Shown here in pieces: positions 26,574-35,879 of a DNA stretch of 64,000 nt. The notes below the pieces were generated by a model. The model saw nothing but the letters and a program-made list of their open reading frames with translations. It had not been told where the DNA came from and did no database searches. Origin of the DNA: Pseudomonas_T sp032052615 (lineage in GTDB: Bacteria > Pseudomonadota > Gammaproteobacteria > Pseudomonadales > Pseudomonadaceae); NCBI GenBank assembly GCA_032052615.1, contig DAMBWF010000001.1, positions 372,001 to 436,000 on the forward strand, given 5' to 3'. Made by a program: the position numbers and the translations under genes. Numbering within the stretch: position 1 is the first letter of the stretch; the number at the start of each line of letters is the position of its first letter.

Positions 26574-28568
26574 TCAGGGGCGACGCACGGTCTTCAGCAG
26601 GTCCTCGGGGGTGATGTGGCCCACCACGTGGCTGGCGGCGCTGCCCGGGGGCGGCAGGTCGAGCAGGTAGCCCTTGATCCGTCCCACCACGTGCATCTCG
26701 CAGGGCTTGCAGTCGAATGTCAGGGTCAACACTTCGTCGCCGTGGACCAGTTGCATCGGCGCCACCTTGGTACGCACGCCGGTAACGCCCTTGGCCTGTT
26801 TCGGGCAGAGGTTGAAGGAGAAGCGCAGGCAGTGCTTGGTGATCATCACCGGCACGTCGCCGGTTTCCTCGTGGGCCTCGTAGGCGGCGTCGATCAGTTC
26901 CACGCCGTGGCGCCGGTAGAAGGCCCGCGCCTGGGCGTTGTAGACATTGGCGAGGAAGCTCAGGTGCGCCTCCGGGTAGCGCGGCGGCGGCACCGTCTCG
27001 GCCTTGCGCCCGCCCCGGGGATGGGCGGCGAGTCGCGCGGCGCTCAGCGCCTCGATGGCGTCCCGGCGCAGGGCCTTGAGTTGGGAGTTGGGCACGAAGC
27101 GCGCCTGGGGCGCGTCGATCTCGGTGGATTCGGCGTGGTAGGCGGTGGCGCCCAGCTTGCCCAGCAGTTCGTGCAACTGCTCCAGGGCCTGTTCCGGCTT
27201 GTGGGCCAGGCCGAACGGCCCGTCCAGGTGGACGGCCACGTCCGCGCCGTCCTCGCTGATGGCCTGGAAGGTCAGCCGCGCCTCGTCCATCCGCACCCGC
27301 CAGCGCAAGCCCACCCGGCGCTCGGCGGAAGGCCGTTGCAGGGCCTGCTGCCAGTCGTGGTCGAGGTTGCGGTTCAGCGGGTGCCCCGGCCGCAGGCGGC
27401 GCAGTTCCGCCGGCATTTCGTTGGGCTCGACCCGGTAGCGCCAGCGCGGCGCGCCGTCGTCCTCGAAGGACCCCCGCGCTTCCACCACGCTGGCGCGAAA
27501 GCCCACCACCTGGCGCTTGACCAGTACGTTGAGGCCGTCACCGTTGGTCAGGGGCGCCTCGGTGACGGCGACCAGGTCGCGGGCGCCCACGGATTCCACC
27601 ACGCCCACCGGCAGGCCGGTGAAGGTGGGGGAGTCGAAGGCGCCGATGTCGATCTTGCGAGCGGTGACGAAGTAGTCGGTGCTGCCCCGGTGGAAGGTCT
27701 TGTCCGGGTCCGGCACGAAGAAGTGCTCGGTGCGCCCGCTGGAGGCCCGGGCCAGGTCGGGGCGCTCGGCGAGGATTTCGTCCAGGCGCTGCCGGTAGTA
27801 GGCGGTGATGTTCTTCACGTAGCCCATGTCCTTGTAGCGTCCCTCGATCTTGAAGGAGCGTACCCCGGCATCCACCAGGGCCCGCAGGTTGGCGCTCTGG
27901 TTGTTGTCCTTCATGGACAGCAGGTGCTTCTCGAAGGCCACTACCCGGCCCTGGTCGTCCTTGAGGGTGTAGGGCAGGCGGCAGGCCTGGGAGCAGTCGC
28001 CGCGGTTGGCGCTACGCCCGGTCTGGGCATGGGAGATGTAGCACTGCCCGGAGAAGGCCACGCACAGGGCGCCATGGATGAAGAACTCGATGGCCGCGTC
28101 CACCGCGTCGGCCATGGCGCGGATCTGCGCCAGGTTCAGCTCCCGGGCCAGCACCAGTTGGGAGAAGCCGGCCTCGGAGAGGAAGCGGGCCTTCTCCAGG
28201 GTGCGGATGTCGGTCTGGGTGCTGGCGTGCAGCTCGATGGGCGGGATGTCCAGTTCGAGGATGCCCATGTCCTGGACGATCAGGGCGTCCACCCCGGCGT
28301 CGTGGAGCTCGTGGATCAGCCGGCGCGCGGGCTCCAGCTCGTCGTCGTGGAGGATGGTGTTGAGGGTGACGAACACCCGGGCATGGAACAGGTGGGCGAA
28401 GTCCACCAGGGCGGCGATGTCCGCCACGCTGTTCTCGGCGTTGTGCCGCGCCCCGAAGCTCGGCCCGCCGATGTAGACGGCATCGGCGCCATGCAGGATC
28501 GCCTCCCGGGCGATGGCCGTGTCGCGGGCGGGGCTGAGCAGTTCCAGGTGGTGCTTGGGTAGGGACAT
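26574..28568 (-). CDS. rlhA: 23S rRNA hydroxylase RlhA (peptidase U32 family)
   Basis: 664 aa. Near-continuous similarity to E. coli RlhA/YdcP: LELLSPARDTAIAREAILHG at the N-terminus, DALIVQDMGILELDIPPIEL, the Cys-rich GQCYISHAQTGRSANRGDCS, KIEGRYKDMGYVKNITAYY, and KHCLRFSFNLCPKQAKGVTG. RlhA hydroxylates C2501 of 23S rRNA; the clustered Cys fit an iron-sulfur site. ATG 28568 matches the E. coli start although the frame extends to 28640. Single gene; the downstream side is the degenerate repeat array. Confidence 0.93.
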   Translation of the reverse strand: MSLPKHHLELLSPARDTAIAREAILHGADAVYIGGPSFGARHNAENSVADIAALVDFAHLFHARVFVTLNTILHDDELEPARRLIHELHDAGVDALIVQDMGILELDIPPIELHASTQTDIRTLEKARFLSEAGFSQLVLARELNLAQIRAMADAVDAAIEFFIHGALCVAFSGQCYISHAQTGRSANRGDCSQACRLPYTLKDDQGRVVAFEKHLLSMKDNNQSANLRALVDAGVRSFKIEGRYKDMGYVKNITAYYRQRLDEILAERPDLARASSGRTEHFFVPDPDKTFHRGSTDYFVTARKIDIGAFDSPTFTGLPVGVVESVGARDLVAVTEAPLTNGDGLNVLVKRQVVGFRASVVEARGSFEDDGAPRWRYRVEPNEMPAELRRLRPGHPLNRNLDHDWQQALQRPSAERRVGLRWRVRMDEARLTFQAISEDGADVAVHLDGPFGLAHKPEQALEQLHELLGKLGATAYHAESTEIDAPQARFVPNSQLKALRRDAIEALSAARLAAHPRGGRKAETVPPPRYPEAHLSFLANVYNAQARAFYRRHGVELIDAAYEAHEETGDVPVMITKHCLRFSFNLCPKQAKGVTGVRTKVAPMQLVHGDEVLTLTFDCKPCEMHVVGRIKGYLLDLPPPGSAASHVVGHITPEDLLKTVRRP

Positions 28569-28899
28569 GGCGTTCGGCTTCGGCACGGGGCGGTTCGAGC
28601 GCGGGGGCCCGCCGCCGGAATCGTTAGGAAAAGGCGGCATTGTAGCGGCGGATGGGCCTGGCCGCTGCCGGCGCGCTCGCCGCCGATCGCCCGGGACGGG
28701 GCGGCCGGCCTGGTCGGCCTGGTCGGGAGGGCCTGGAGGCGGTCTTGCCGGCCGGCGGGATCGTCCTACGGCGGCGAGCGAGCGCCCGGCCTGCGCGCCT
28801 CGGCCGCATGCCTTTCATCCGAAAGCGCTACAGACTTTTCCCTCGATTCCGAACTAGCCTGTAGTCAACGAACACTGCGCCATCCGGAGGGCGTTTCGC
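28569..28899. promoter_or_regulatory. Divergent promoter region, rlhA and FIST chemoreceptor
   Basis: 331 bp between divergent genes. Very GC-rich with imperfect GGCCTGGTCGG direct repeats near 28705-28735. The AT-richer stretch 28835-28870 just before the chemoreceptor is the likely promoter; no element could be fixed. CGGAGG at about 28883 is the ribosome-binding site. Confidence 0.35.
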
Positions 28900-30924
28900 A
28901 TGGGTATCCTCGGTCGTTTCAAACCCACTCTGACGTCCACGTCCGTCGCCCACCTGCAATGCCGCGCCGAGGCGCTGTCCGCCGAACTGGCGGGCGTGCG
29001 CATCCGCCCCAGCTTCATCACCGGCTATGTCTCGCCGCACCTGGACATCGACCAGGTCGCCCGGCAGATCGGCACGCGCTTCCCCGGCGTGCCCATGAGC
29101 CTGAGCACCAGCGCCGGCGAACTGTGCGGCGAGCGCGGCGGCTTGTACTGCGACGCCTCGGGGCGCTGGGACCGGGTCGTGCTGGCGCTGTTCGACGCCA
29201 GCGTCATCGCCTCGGCCGAGGTGGTCGGCGTGCCCCTGGAGAGCCAGGACATCCGCCAGGGCGGCCCGCGCCTGAGCCTGCGCGAGCGCCTGGCGAAACT
29301 CACCCAGTCCCTGCGCAACCTGCGGGTGAAGACCCCCATCGACGCCCGCGACACCCTGGCCTACATCCTCTTCGACGGCCTCTCGGCCTCGGAATCCTTC
29401 TTCATGGAGGCGCTCTACGAGTCGGGCCGCTTCCCCTGCCTGTTCGTCGGCGGCTCGGCCGGCGGCAAGGACGACTTCCGCCAGACCTTCCTCCACGATG
29501 GCCGCACCCGCTACGAGAACCACGCCCTGGTGGTATTCCTCAAGTGCGCGCCCGGGGTGCGTTTCGGCGTGTTCAAGAGCCAGAACTTCGAGCCCACCTC
29601 AGTCAGCCTCAGCGTGCTCACCGCGTCCCTGGAGGAACGCACCATCCGCCAGGTGGTGGACCCTCGGGGGCGCATCACCAGCATGGTCGCCGCCCTCTGC
29701 GAGGCCCTCGCCTGCCGGCCCGAGCAACTGGAGCGGCGCCTGGCGGACTATTCCTTCGCGATCCGGGTGGGAGAAGAGCTGTTCGTCCGTTCCATCGCCC
29801 GCATCGACTTGCAGCGGGAGATCGTCCACCTGTTCTGCGACGTGGCCCCCGGCGAGGAACTGGTGATGGTCAAGCGTACCCCCCTGGTGGACACCACCCG
29901 CCGCGACTTCGCCCGCTTCCTCCAGGGCAAGTCCGGCACGCCGCTGATCGGCCTGCTCAACGACTGCATCCTGCGCCGGCTCAACAACACCGACGAACTG
30001 CCGCGCATGGCCGGCGTGTTCGGCGACGTGCCGGTGGTGGGCTTCTCCACCTTCGGTGAAATCCTCGGTCTCAACCTCAACCAGACCCTTACCGCCGTGT
30101 TCTTCTTCCGGGTCCCCGAGGGCGCGGCCTTCGCCGACGACTACATGGACCGCTTCCCCATCCACCACGGCGACTTCAAGGCTTTCTTCCTGCACCGGCA
30201 GATCCAGAAGCTGGCGCGCCTGAGCCAAGTGGTGGTGAGCCAGATCGAAGCCTTCAAGCGCCACGAGTACGCCAGCGACCTGGACGGCGAAGGGCTCGAC
30301 GAACACATCCGCCCGGTGTTCCAGGGCCTGGCCGACCTGGGCCAGGTGCTGCAGGACGCCGAGGCGCGCCAGCGCGACATCGGCGAGCAATTGCGCCAGC
30401 ACGCCGGCGAACTGCACCACAGCATGGATGCCCTGACCGAGACCATCGCCCACCAGGGCGAAGTCACCGAACAGGCCCAGGGCACCGTGCAGACCCTCAC
30501 CGAGCAGGGCGCGGCGGTGGTGCGCAGCGCCGACGAACTGGCCCACTCCAGCCTGCGCATCCAGTCCATCGTCCAGGTCATCCAGCAGATCGCCGGGCAG
30601 ACCAACCTGCTCGCCCTCAACGCCGCCATCGAGGCCGCCCGAGCCGGCGAAATGGGCCGTGGCTTCGCCGTGGTGGCCGACGAAGTGCGCAACCTGGCCC
30701 AGATCACCCACAAGAACGCCGCCGAGATCGGCACCGACGTGGACCAGTTATCCCGGGCCATCAGCGTCGTGGCCGGCCACGTCCAGCAACAGGCCGACGA
30801 GGTCGGCTCCCTGGGCCAACTGATCGCCTCCCTGCGCACCTCCGCCGAACTCACCGGCGAAACCTCCCAACGCACCAAGGACCTCGCCGATACGTTGACC
30901 GGGCTGACCGGCAACGTCAGTTGA
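28900..30924 (+). CDS. Soluble chemoreceptor with N-terminal FIST sensory domain
   Basis: 674 aa with no TM segment. Residues about 30-400 form FIST N and C domains (MSLSTSAGELCGERGG, CLFVGGSAGGKDDFRQTF, GVFGDVPVVGFSTFGEILGL), a fold proposed to bind small ligands such as amino acids. Residues about 430-674 are an MCP signalling region with the conserved tip near 566 (GQTNLLALNAAIEAARAGEM). No HAMP. A cytoplasmic chemosensor that would act through CheA/CheW. The N-terminal MGILGRF start is supported by CGGAGG upstream. Confidence 0.88.
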   Translation: MGILGRFKPTLTSTSVAHLQCRAEALSAELAGVRIRPSFITGYVSPHLDIDQVARQIGTRFPGVPMSLSTSAGELCGERGGLYCDASGRWDRVVLALFDASVIASAEVVGVPLESQDIRQGGPRLSLRERLAKLTQSLRNLRVKTPIDARDTLAYILFDGLSASESFFMEALYESGRFPCLFVGGSAGGKDDFRQTFLHDGRTRYENHALVVFLKCAPGVRFGVFKSQNFEPTSVSLSVLTASLEERTIRQVVDPRGRITSMVAALCEALACRPEQLERRLADYSFAIRVGEELFVRSIARIDLQREIVHLFCDVAPGEELVMVKRTPLVDTTRRDFARFLQGKSGTPLIGLLNDCILRRLNNTDELPRMAGVFGDVPVVGFSTFGEILGLNLNQTLTAVFFFRVPEGAAFADDYMDRFPIHHGDFKAFFLHRQIQKLARLSQVVVSQIEAFKRHEYASDLDGEGLDEHIRPVFQGLADLGQVLQDAEARQRDIGEQLRQHAGELHHSMDALTETIAHQGEVTEQAQGTVQTLTEQGAAVVRSADELAHSSLRIQSIVQVIQQIAGQTNLLALNAAIEAARAGEMGRGFAVVADEVRNLAQITHKNAAEIGTDVDQLSRAISVVAGHVQQQADEVGSLGQLIASLRTSAELTGETSQRTKDLADTLTGLTGNVS

Positions 30925-31170
30925 GCGACGGGCGGGCGGTGCCCCTGACGCCGGGAAAGAGTCCTCCAAGGGCAACGGCCACGCTGCCCACGAAAAGCCA
31001 GCCGCGAGGGGAGCGCTGGTCAAGAACGAGTGGAGGAGGCGCCGAACGCGAAGGCGGCCGGGACGTGACTAGCGTGAAGGCTGGATACGCTGCGATTGCC
31101 TATGGGTACGCTGGGTTCACGGCCTCCAATCACCCGCCTCACGGCCCCGCCGCGCACCTCGCATCGGTAG

Positions 31171-31564
31171 GGTGGAAAACCGCGAAGCGTTTTCCACCGG
31201 CGGACATCCCCGCCATCCCACCGCCGCCTGCGCCGGTGGACAAGCGGAGCGTTGTCCACCCTACGGCCCGCCACACATCTCGCATCGATAGGGTGGAAAA
31301 CCGCGGAGCGTTTTCCAGCGGCGGAACACCCCACCACCCTCACAGCTGCCTGCGCCGGTGGACAAGCGGAGCGTTGTCCACCCTACAGCCCCCGCCGCGC
31401 ACTTCGCATCGGTAGGGTGGAAAACCGCGGAGCGTTTTCCAGCGGCGGAACACCCCACCACCTCGCCGCCACCTGCGTCGGTGGACAAGCGGAGCGTTGT
31501 CCACCCCACGGCCCGCCACGCATCTCGCATCGGTAGGGTGGAAAACCGCGAAGCGTTTTCCACC
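31171..31564. repeat. BIME-like REP array, unit about 122 bp, 3.5 copies
   Basis: Alternating palindromes: GGTGGAAAA…TTTTCCA type at 31171, 31292, 31416 and 31537, and GGTGGACAA…TTGTCCACC type at 31235, 31357 and 31480. Spacings of 121-124 bp show a tandem array of REP pairs. The cores match the RAYT-flanking repeats near 33-34 kb. Located between the convergent FIST chemoreceptor and diguanylate cyclase genes; the rest of 30925-31664 holds no gene. Confidence 0.9.
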
Positions 31565-31664
31565 GGCCGAAGGCTTCCAGGCGACCTCAAGGGGGAGGGC
31601 CCTGGAGGCACGCGACGCGCGCTATCGCGTCACTGACAGGACGCGGACCGAGCCTCCCGGTCCT

Positions 31665-32837
31665 TCATGCCCTCCACGGGTCACGGGCTTCCGCCCCATC
31701 GACCCACCGGATGCTGTCGCGTCCGCCCCGCTTGGAGGCGTAGAGGGCGAGGTCGCCTTGTTCGATCAGGGCCGCGAGGCTGGCGGGTGGGTGCTCGTAG
31801 AGGTGAGCGCCGATGCTCAGGGTCACCGCCTCGGGCGTGGCGAACGCTTGGGAAGCCGCCTCATGGAAGCGCTGACGCAGCAGGTCGCCCAGTCGGGCGA
31901 CCTGCCCACCCGAGGCGCCCCGCAGGAGGATGACGAATTCGTCGCCACCCAGCCGGGCCGCCAGGGCGCCCTCGGGCAGCAGCGCGCGGATCATCTCGCT
32001 CAGGGTCACCAGCAAGCGGTCGCCGGCGGTGTGGCCGTGCAGGTCGTTGACCAGCTTGAAATTGTCGATATCGATCAGCAGCAAGGCCCCCGGATGGGCG
32101 GGGGAAGCGTCCTGGAGCAGGCGCGGCGCCCGCGTTTCCAGGGCACGCCGGTTGTACAGGGTGGTCAGCGGGTCCCGCGCGGCCAGCCGTTCGATGCGTT
32201 TTTCCCGTCGGTGGCGCACGGTTCCGGTCATGGACAACGCGATCAGCATGATCGCCATGACGCCCTCCACCAGGGACACCTGGATGATGTCGCCGCGAAA
32301 GGCGGCGAGGTCGATCAGCGTGCCCGGGAGGATAGCCAGTCCCCCCTTGGCCAGGTAGAACAGGCCGTGGCCCAGCAGCACGTAGCGTAATTGCGCCGCG
32401 CCCACCCCCAGGGAGCCGCCATGGGGACGCAGGAGCGCGCCGGCCCTGAGGGACGTCAGCGCCACCAGCAGGGAATTGACCAGCAGCATCGTCTTGGGCC
32501 ACGGCTCCTCCCCCGGCAGGAGGAGCAGGGCCAGCCAGGCCACCGGCGCCAGGTACCAGGCGCGGGACAGGCGCGCCCCGGTGAACCGGGCGACGCCCAC
32601 CAGGAACAGCCAGTGGGCCACCACTAGCAACCCGTTGGCGAACCAGATCCCGATCAGCAGCAGGCCGCTCCCCCGCAACAGGGCCAGGGTCGAGCCCAGC
32701 CCGATCGTGGCGAAGCCCAGGCTCCAGAAACGCAGGGCAGGCTCCCGGACGCCGCGCCATTCGATCGCCAGGTACAACGCCGCGGCGGCCGCCAGGGCTA
32801 TGGTGAGGGTCAACATCGTCGGGGCATCGAGCGCCAT
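31665..32837 (-). CDS. Membrane-anchored diguanylate cyclase (GGDEF)
   Basis: 390 aa. About six TM segments in residues 1-215, then a GGDEF domain: DPLTTLYNRRALE, LLIDIDNFKLVNDLHGHTAG and RLGGDEFVILL with the intact GGDEF signature at about residues 297-301, so it should make c-di-GMP from GTP. No RxxD inhibitory site five residues before GGDEF (the position reads PEGA). The N-terminal membrane sensor is of no recognised type. Confidence 0.88.
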   Translation of the reverse strand: MALDAPTMLTLTIALAAAAALYLAIEWRGVREPALRFWSLGFATIGLGSTLALLRGSGLLLIGIWFANGLLVVAHWLFLVGVARFTGARLSRAWYLAPVAWLALLLLPGEEPWPKTMLLVNSLLVALTSLRAGALLRPHGGSLGVGAAQLRYVLLGHGLFYLAKGGLAILPGTLIDLAAFRGDIIQVSLVEGVMAIMLIALSMTGTVRHRREKRIERLAARDPLTTLYNRRALETRAPRLLQDASPAHPGALLLIDIDNFKLVNDLHGHTAGDRLLVTLSEMIRALLPEGALAARLGGDEFVILLRGASGGQVARLGDLLRQRFHEAASQAFATPEAVTLSIGAHLYEHPPASLAALIEQGDLALYASKRGGRDSIRWVDGAEARDPWRA

Positions 32838-32982
32838 GTCCGGTCGGCCTGCCTGGTTACCGTGGAAGAAAACGGAAGCGGGTCAGGTAGCCCACCGCCA
32901 TCATGGTATCGGGCGGCGATTGTAAGCGAGCAAGGGGGGAGGGCGCTCCTCGTCCGTCAGCGCGTAATGGCACGCGGTCGTA

Positions 32983-33377
32983 GGGTGGAAAACGGCGAAG
33001 CCTTTTCCACCGATGCGCGGGCGTTCAAGCCACCAGCCCCGTGTGGCTCCGGTAGCGGGAAGGCCCGNNNNNNNNNNNNNNNNNNNNNNNNNNNNNNNNN
33101 NNNNNNNNNNNNNNNNNNNNNNNNNNNNNNNNNNNNNNNNNNNNNNNNNNNNNNNNNNNNNNNNNNNCCGGTGGGCAAGCGAAGCGTTGCCCACCCTACG
33201 TCGCGACGTGCCGTAGGGTGGACAACGGCGAAGCCTTTTCCACCGATGCGCGAGCGTCCAAGCCACCAGCCCCGCGTGGCACCGGTACCGGGAAGGCCCG
33301 CCGGTGGGCAAGCGAAGCGTTGCCCACCCTACGTCGCGACGTGCCGTAGGGTGGAAAACGGCGAAGCCTTTTCCACC
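32983..33377. repeat. Tandem REP array with 133-bp unit, interrupted by the assembly gap
   Basis: Palindromes at 32983-33011, 33170-33195, 33217-33244, 33303-33328 and 33350-33377. The unit repeats at 133 bp (33170 to 33303; 33217 to 33350). Intervening sequence (GCGAGCG…CCAAGCCACCAGCCCCG and GGGAAGGCCCG) is also repeated. Between the diguanylate cyclase and RAYT genes. Confidence 0.9.
33068..33167. other. Assembly gap (100 N)
   Basis: Exactly 100 N, the usual placeholder for a gap of unknown size. Joining the two flanks directly restores the sequence seen at the equivalent point of the neighbouring repeat unit (GGCCCG then CCGGTGGGCAAGC), so the missing DNA is probably zero or a whole number of 133-bp units. 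Confidence 0.95.
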
Positions 33378-33442
33378 GATGCGCGAGCGCCCAAGCTGTA
33401 GGTCATGGTCGTCGGGGAGCCGCAACGCGTGTCACCACGCGG

Positions 33443-33976
33443 TCACGCCTCCCAGTGCGCGCCGCCTTCATCCCGGTGGTCCGCGCCCCAATCCGCCGGA
33501 TAAAGCCCTTGGCGCACCGCCCGGTGAAAGCTCGAATACGGCCAGTCGCTGACCCGGGCCACGTGGCCGTGCTTCACCGGGTTGAAATGGAGGTAATCCA
33601 TGTGACTCGCGTAGTCGCGCTCGTCGCGGATCAGGTGCTCCCAGTAGCGCCGTTGCCAGATCCCGCGCTCGCCTCGGGCCACAAGGGTGGCGGAGCACGC
33701 CTCGGTGGGTGGCAGGCGTTTGGCGAAGGCGAACTTGATGACCTTCCAGCGCAGGGCGAAGTCGGCGTCGCCCTCGGGCAGCGTCCATAGGCAATGCATG
33801 TGGTCCGGGAGCACGACCCAGGCATCGATGTGGAACGGGTGCCGGGCCTGGGTCGCCCGGACCGTGGCCCGCAGCAGCTCCACCTCGCGGACCAGCAACC
33901 CGCTGCGCCGGTCGCGCAGGTTCACGGTGAAGAAATAAGTCGCGCCCGGCACCCGGGCGCGGCGGTAATCGGGCAT
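33443..33976 (-). CDS. REP-associated tyrosine transposase (RAYT, Y1-transposase-like)
   Basis: 177 aa. HUH motif as HMH (VVLPDHMHCLWTLPEGDADF), preceded by ATYFFTVNLRDR and followed by RGIWQRRYWEHLIRDERDYA and YLHFNPVKHGHVARVSDWPY, which carries the probable catalytic Tyr. This is the normal RAYT layout. It is flanked on both sides by palindromes of the type that such enzymes are thought to mobilise. The gene appears intact. A decayed copy of its 5' end lies near 39010-39047. Confidence 0.9.
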   Translation of the reverse strand: MPDYRRARVPGATYFFTVNLRDRRSGLLVREVELLRATVRATQARHPFHIDAWVVLPDHMHCLWTLPEGDADFALRWKVIKFAFAKRLPPTEACSATLVARGERGIWQRRYWEHLIRDERDYASHMDYLHFNPVKHGHVARVSDWPYSSFHRAVRQGLYPADWGADHRDEGGAHWEA

Positions 33977-34014
33977 GGCGACTCATCCTTGAGCGTCGGG
34001 AACGAGAGCCCATG

Positions 34015-34276
34015 GGTGGGCAAGCGAAGCGTTGCCCACCCTACCACGGGCCACGCCGACTCACCCGGCGGCGGTTTTGCTCCCGGTGGACAAGCGAAGC
34101 GTTGGTACCCCTACGCTCACCACCCCGGTAGGGTGGACAACGGCGAAGCCTTGTCCACCACGAGCCACGCTGGCCCCCTGGTGACAACCTTGCTCCCGGT
34201 CGACAAGCGGGGCGTTTCCACCATGCTCACCCATCCCAATACGAAGTCGGGTGGAAGGGCGAAACCTTTCCACCCC
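34015..34276. repeat. REP palindromes upstream of the RAYT gene
   Basis: GGTGGGCAAG…TTGCCCACC at 34015-34040, a degraded copy at 34085-34108, GGTGGACAA…TTGTCCACC at 34132-34159, and two more degraded copies near 34197-34225 and 34250-34276. Part of the gene-free stretch 33977-34459. Confidence 0.85.
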
Positions 34277-34333
34277 CATGGGATCCACCCCGCAAACAGG
34301 TGAACCGGGCGTATATCCAGCAACCCATGACGT

Positions 34334-34459
34334 GTTTTGTGGTTACGTTCACGTTTTCGTTGCCCTGGGCGAGCCCTTACCGTTACCTCGTTGCGGGGGC
34401 GGCGCTGCTGTGCCACAGTCCGGCGACTCGTTCACGGATGGCAGTCGCGGGAGGGAACC
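34334..34459 (+). promoter_or_regulatory. Conserved upstream region of toxin gene B1
   Basis: Counterpart of the region before toxin A1: GTTTTGTGGTTACGTTCACG, TGTGCCACAGTCCGGC, CGTTCACGGATGGCA, then GGAGGGAACC and ATG. Shared non-coding sequence between two loci 17 kb apart points to a common promoter or leader; elements within it not resolved. Confidence 0.55.
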
Positions 34460-35464
34460 ATGCCCCCATCAGCCGAGCCCGGCTTTTACATCGTCCAAGA
34501 CCCCATGCCCCGGAGCAGCCTCGAACGGCTGCTGATGCCCGAGGCCCCACCGGCCGCCCTCGCCAAATTCCGCAGCCTCAACCCCCACTTGAGCCAGTGG
34601 GCCAAGCCCGGGCAGATGGCCGTGATGAGCGCCTCCACCGACCTCATGTGCACCCTGCAGGAAGCCCTGCTGATGGAAGCCGCCGCCAAGGTCGACGCCG
34701 CCCTGGCGCCCATGAGCGACGACGACGCCCGCTTCCTGGTGCGCAACCGCGACTTCATCGAGCCCTTCCTCAAGGAAGGCGCGGGTGCCGTGGGCACCGC
34801 CAGCCTGATGGTCGGCAAGCACCTGGACGACCTGGGCAAGACCCTGGGCGCCCTGGAACAACTCCACCAGCGCAGCTTCGACCAGAACGGCCACCTCAAG
34901 GGCGCCGCCTTCTTCGCCGAGCGCCAGCGCCTGATGCGGCAGCTCGACGCCAGCCTGGGCCCCTTCGTGCGCAAGGGCATCGGCCTGCCCGACCACCCCA
35001 ACCTGCGCCACGCCCTGGGCCTCTCCAGCCGCAGCCTGGTTCACCATTGGAGCAAGGCCGGGCGAGCCGGCGCCATCCCTGGCTACGCCAGCTACATCGA
35101 CGGCACTGCTCGAGCGGCCAAATACATCAAGTACGGCGGTTATGTCGGCATCGCCCTGGACGCCGGCTACAGCGGAAGCCGCATCTACAATGCCTGCACC
35201 GTGGGACGCGAGCAGGAGTGCCGGAAAGTGAAGCTCACCGAGGCGGGACGGTTTGGGGGGAATTTGGTAGGCGGTGCAATAGGAGGTTATCTAGGTGGTT
35301 TGGCTGTTGCGCCTGTTTGTGCTGCCATTGGTCTCGGCACAGTTGGGGTTGGCGGAGTAATGTGCGGGCTTGTCGTTGTTGGAACGGCTGGTGCTGTTAC
35401 TGGTAACGCAGGTAGTGCTGTCGGTGAAACTGTAGGAGAAATAGTTTATGAGGGCGTTAATTAA
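34460..35464 (+). CDS. Putative modular pore-forming toxin B1
   Basis: 334 aa, paralogue of toxin A1 with the same junction at residue 257. The head has only about 37 substitutions in 256 residues relative to A1. The tail is different: GRFGGNLVGGAIGGYLGG, then CAAIGLGTVGVGGVMC and ending VGEIVYEGVN, keeping the CxAIG..(S/T)xGxGGxxC motif. No signal peptide or catalytic residues; membrane pore formation is inferred from the glycine zipper. A dedicated immunity-like gene follows after 2 bp and is intact, so this locus looks functional. The frame is open further upstream but the GGAGGGAACC site fixes ATG 34460. Confidence 0.62.
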   Translation: MPPSAEPGFYIVQDPMPRSSLERLLMPEAPPAALAKFRSLNPHLSQWAKPGQMAVMSASTDLMCTLQEALLMEAAAKVDAALAPMSDDDARFLVRNRDFIEPFLKEGAGAVGTASLMVGKHLDDLGKTLGALEQLHQRSFDQNGHLKGAAFFAERQRLMRQLDASLGPFVRKGIGLPDHPNLRHALGLSSRSLVHHWSKAGRAGAIPGYASYIDGTARAAKYIKYGGYVGIALDAGYSGSRIYNACTVGREQECRKVKLTEAGRFGGNLVGGAIGGYLGGLAVAPVCAAIGLGTVGVGGVMCGLVVVGTAGAVTGNAGSAVGETVGEIVYEGVN

Positions 35465-35466
35465 CT

Positions 35467-35850
35467 ATGTCTTTTAAGCTGTTAGTGGTCATTCTCTCGG
35501 TAGCAGGCATGTTTTTTACGCTCGCCGTTGGAATCTATATGACCATGCTTTCTCTTCGCATATTGGATGAGGCGGAAAGCTATCTAGCGCGATCCCCTCT
35601 TGTACGAAACAACAGGAATAACATGGGTGGAGGATGGGTAGGTTGTACCTATCGCATACTCCAAATCACCATGGTGTTATTGATGAAGGAGTTCTTCATT
35701 CGGAAAGGAGAAGTGGACAGGCAGGACGTGTACAGTTTTCCTCGGGAGCTGGAAAAGAAAATCACAAGACCTGGGCGTGTGCTGTTAGTGAGTGGGGTCC
35801 TAACGTTCGCTGTGTTGATGTATGCACGTTACAGTACGGTTCTGCATTAA
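35467..35850 (+). CDS. Putative immunity protein B1, two TM segments
   Basis: 127 aa. TM1 residues 6-28 (VVILSVAGMFFTLAVGIYMT), central region (RILDEAESYLARSPLVRNNR, YRILQITMVLLMKEFFIRKG, VYSFPRELEKKITRPGR) and TM2 about 102-120. Directly after toxin B1 (TAA then 2 bp), so the presumed cognate immunity. Lower GC than the toxin head. Confidence 0.65.
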   Translation: MSFKLLVVILSVAGMFFTLAVGIYMTMLSLRILDEAESYLARSPLVRNNRNNMGGGWVGCTYRILQITMVLLMKEFFIRKGEVDRQDVYSFPRELEKKITRPGRVLLVSGVLTFAVLMYARYSTVLH

Positions 35851-35879
35851 GTGCATTATGAGGAAATTAAGCTGAAGGC

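Noticed and set aside
31171..31564. Possible CRISPR array
   Set aside because: Units are about 122 bp with two different palindromes each, the sequence between palindromes is itself repeated, and no cas genes are present; these are REP/BIME units.
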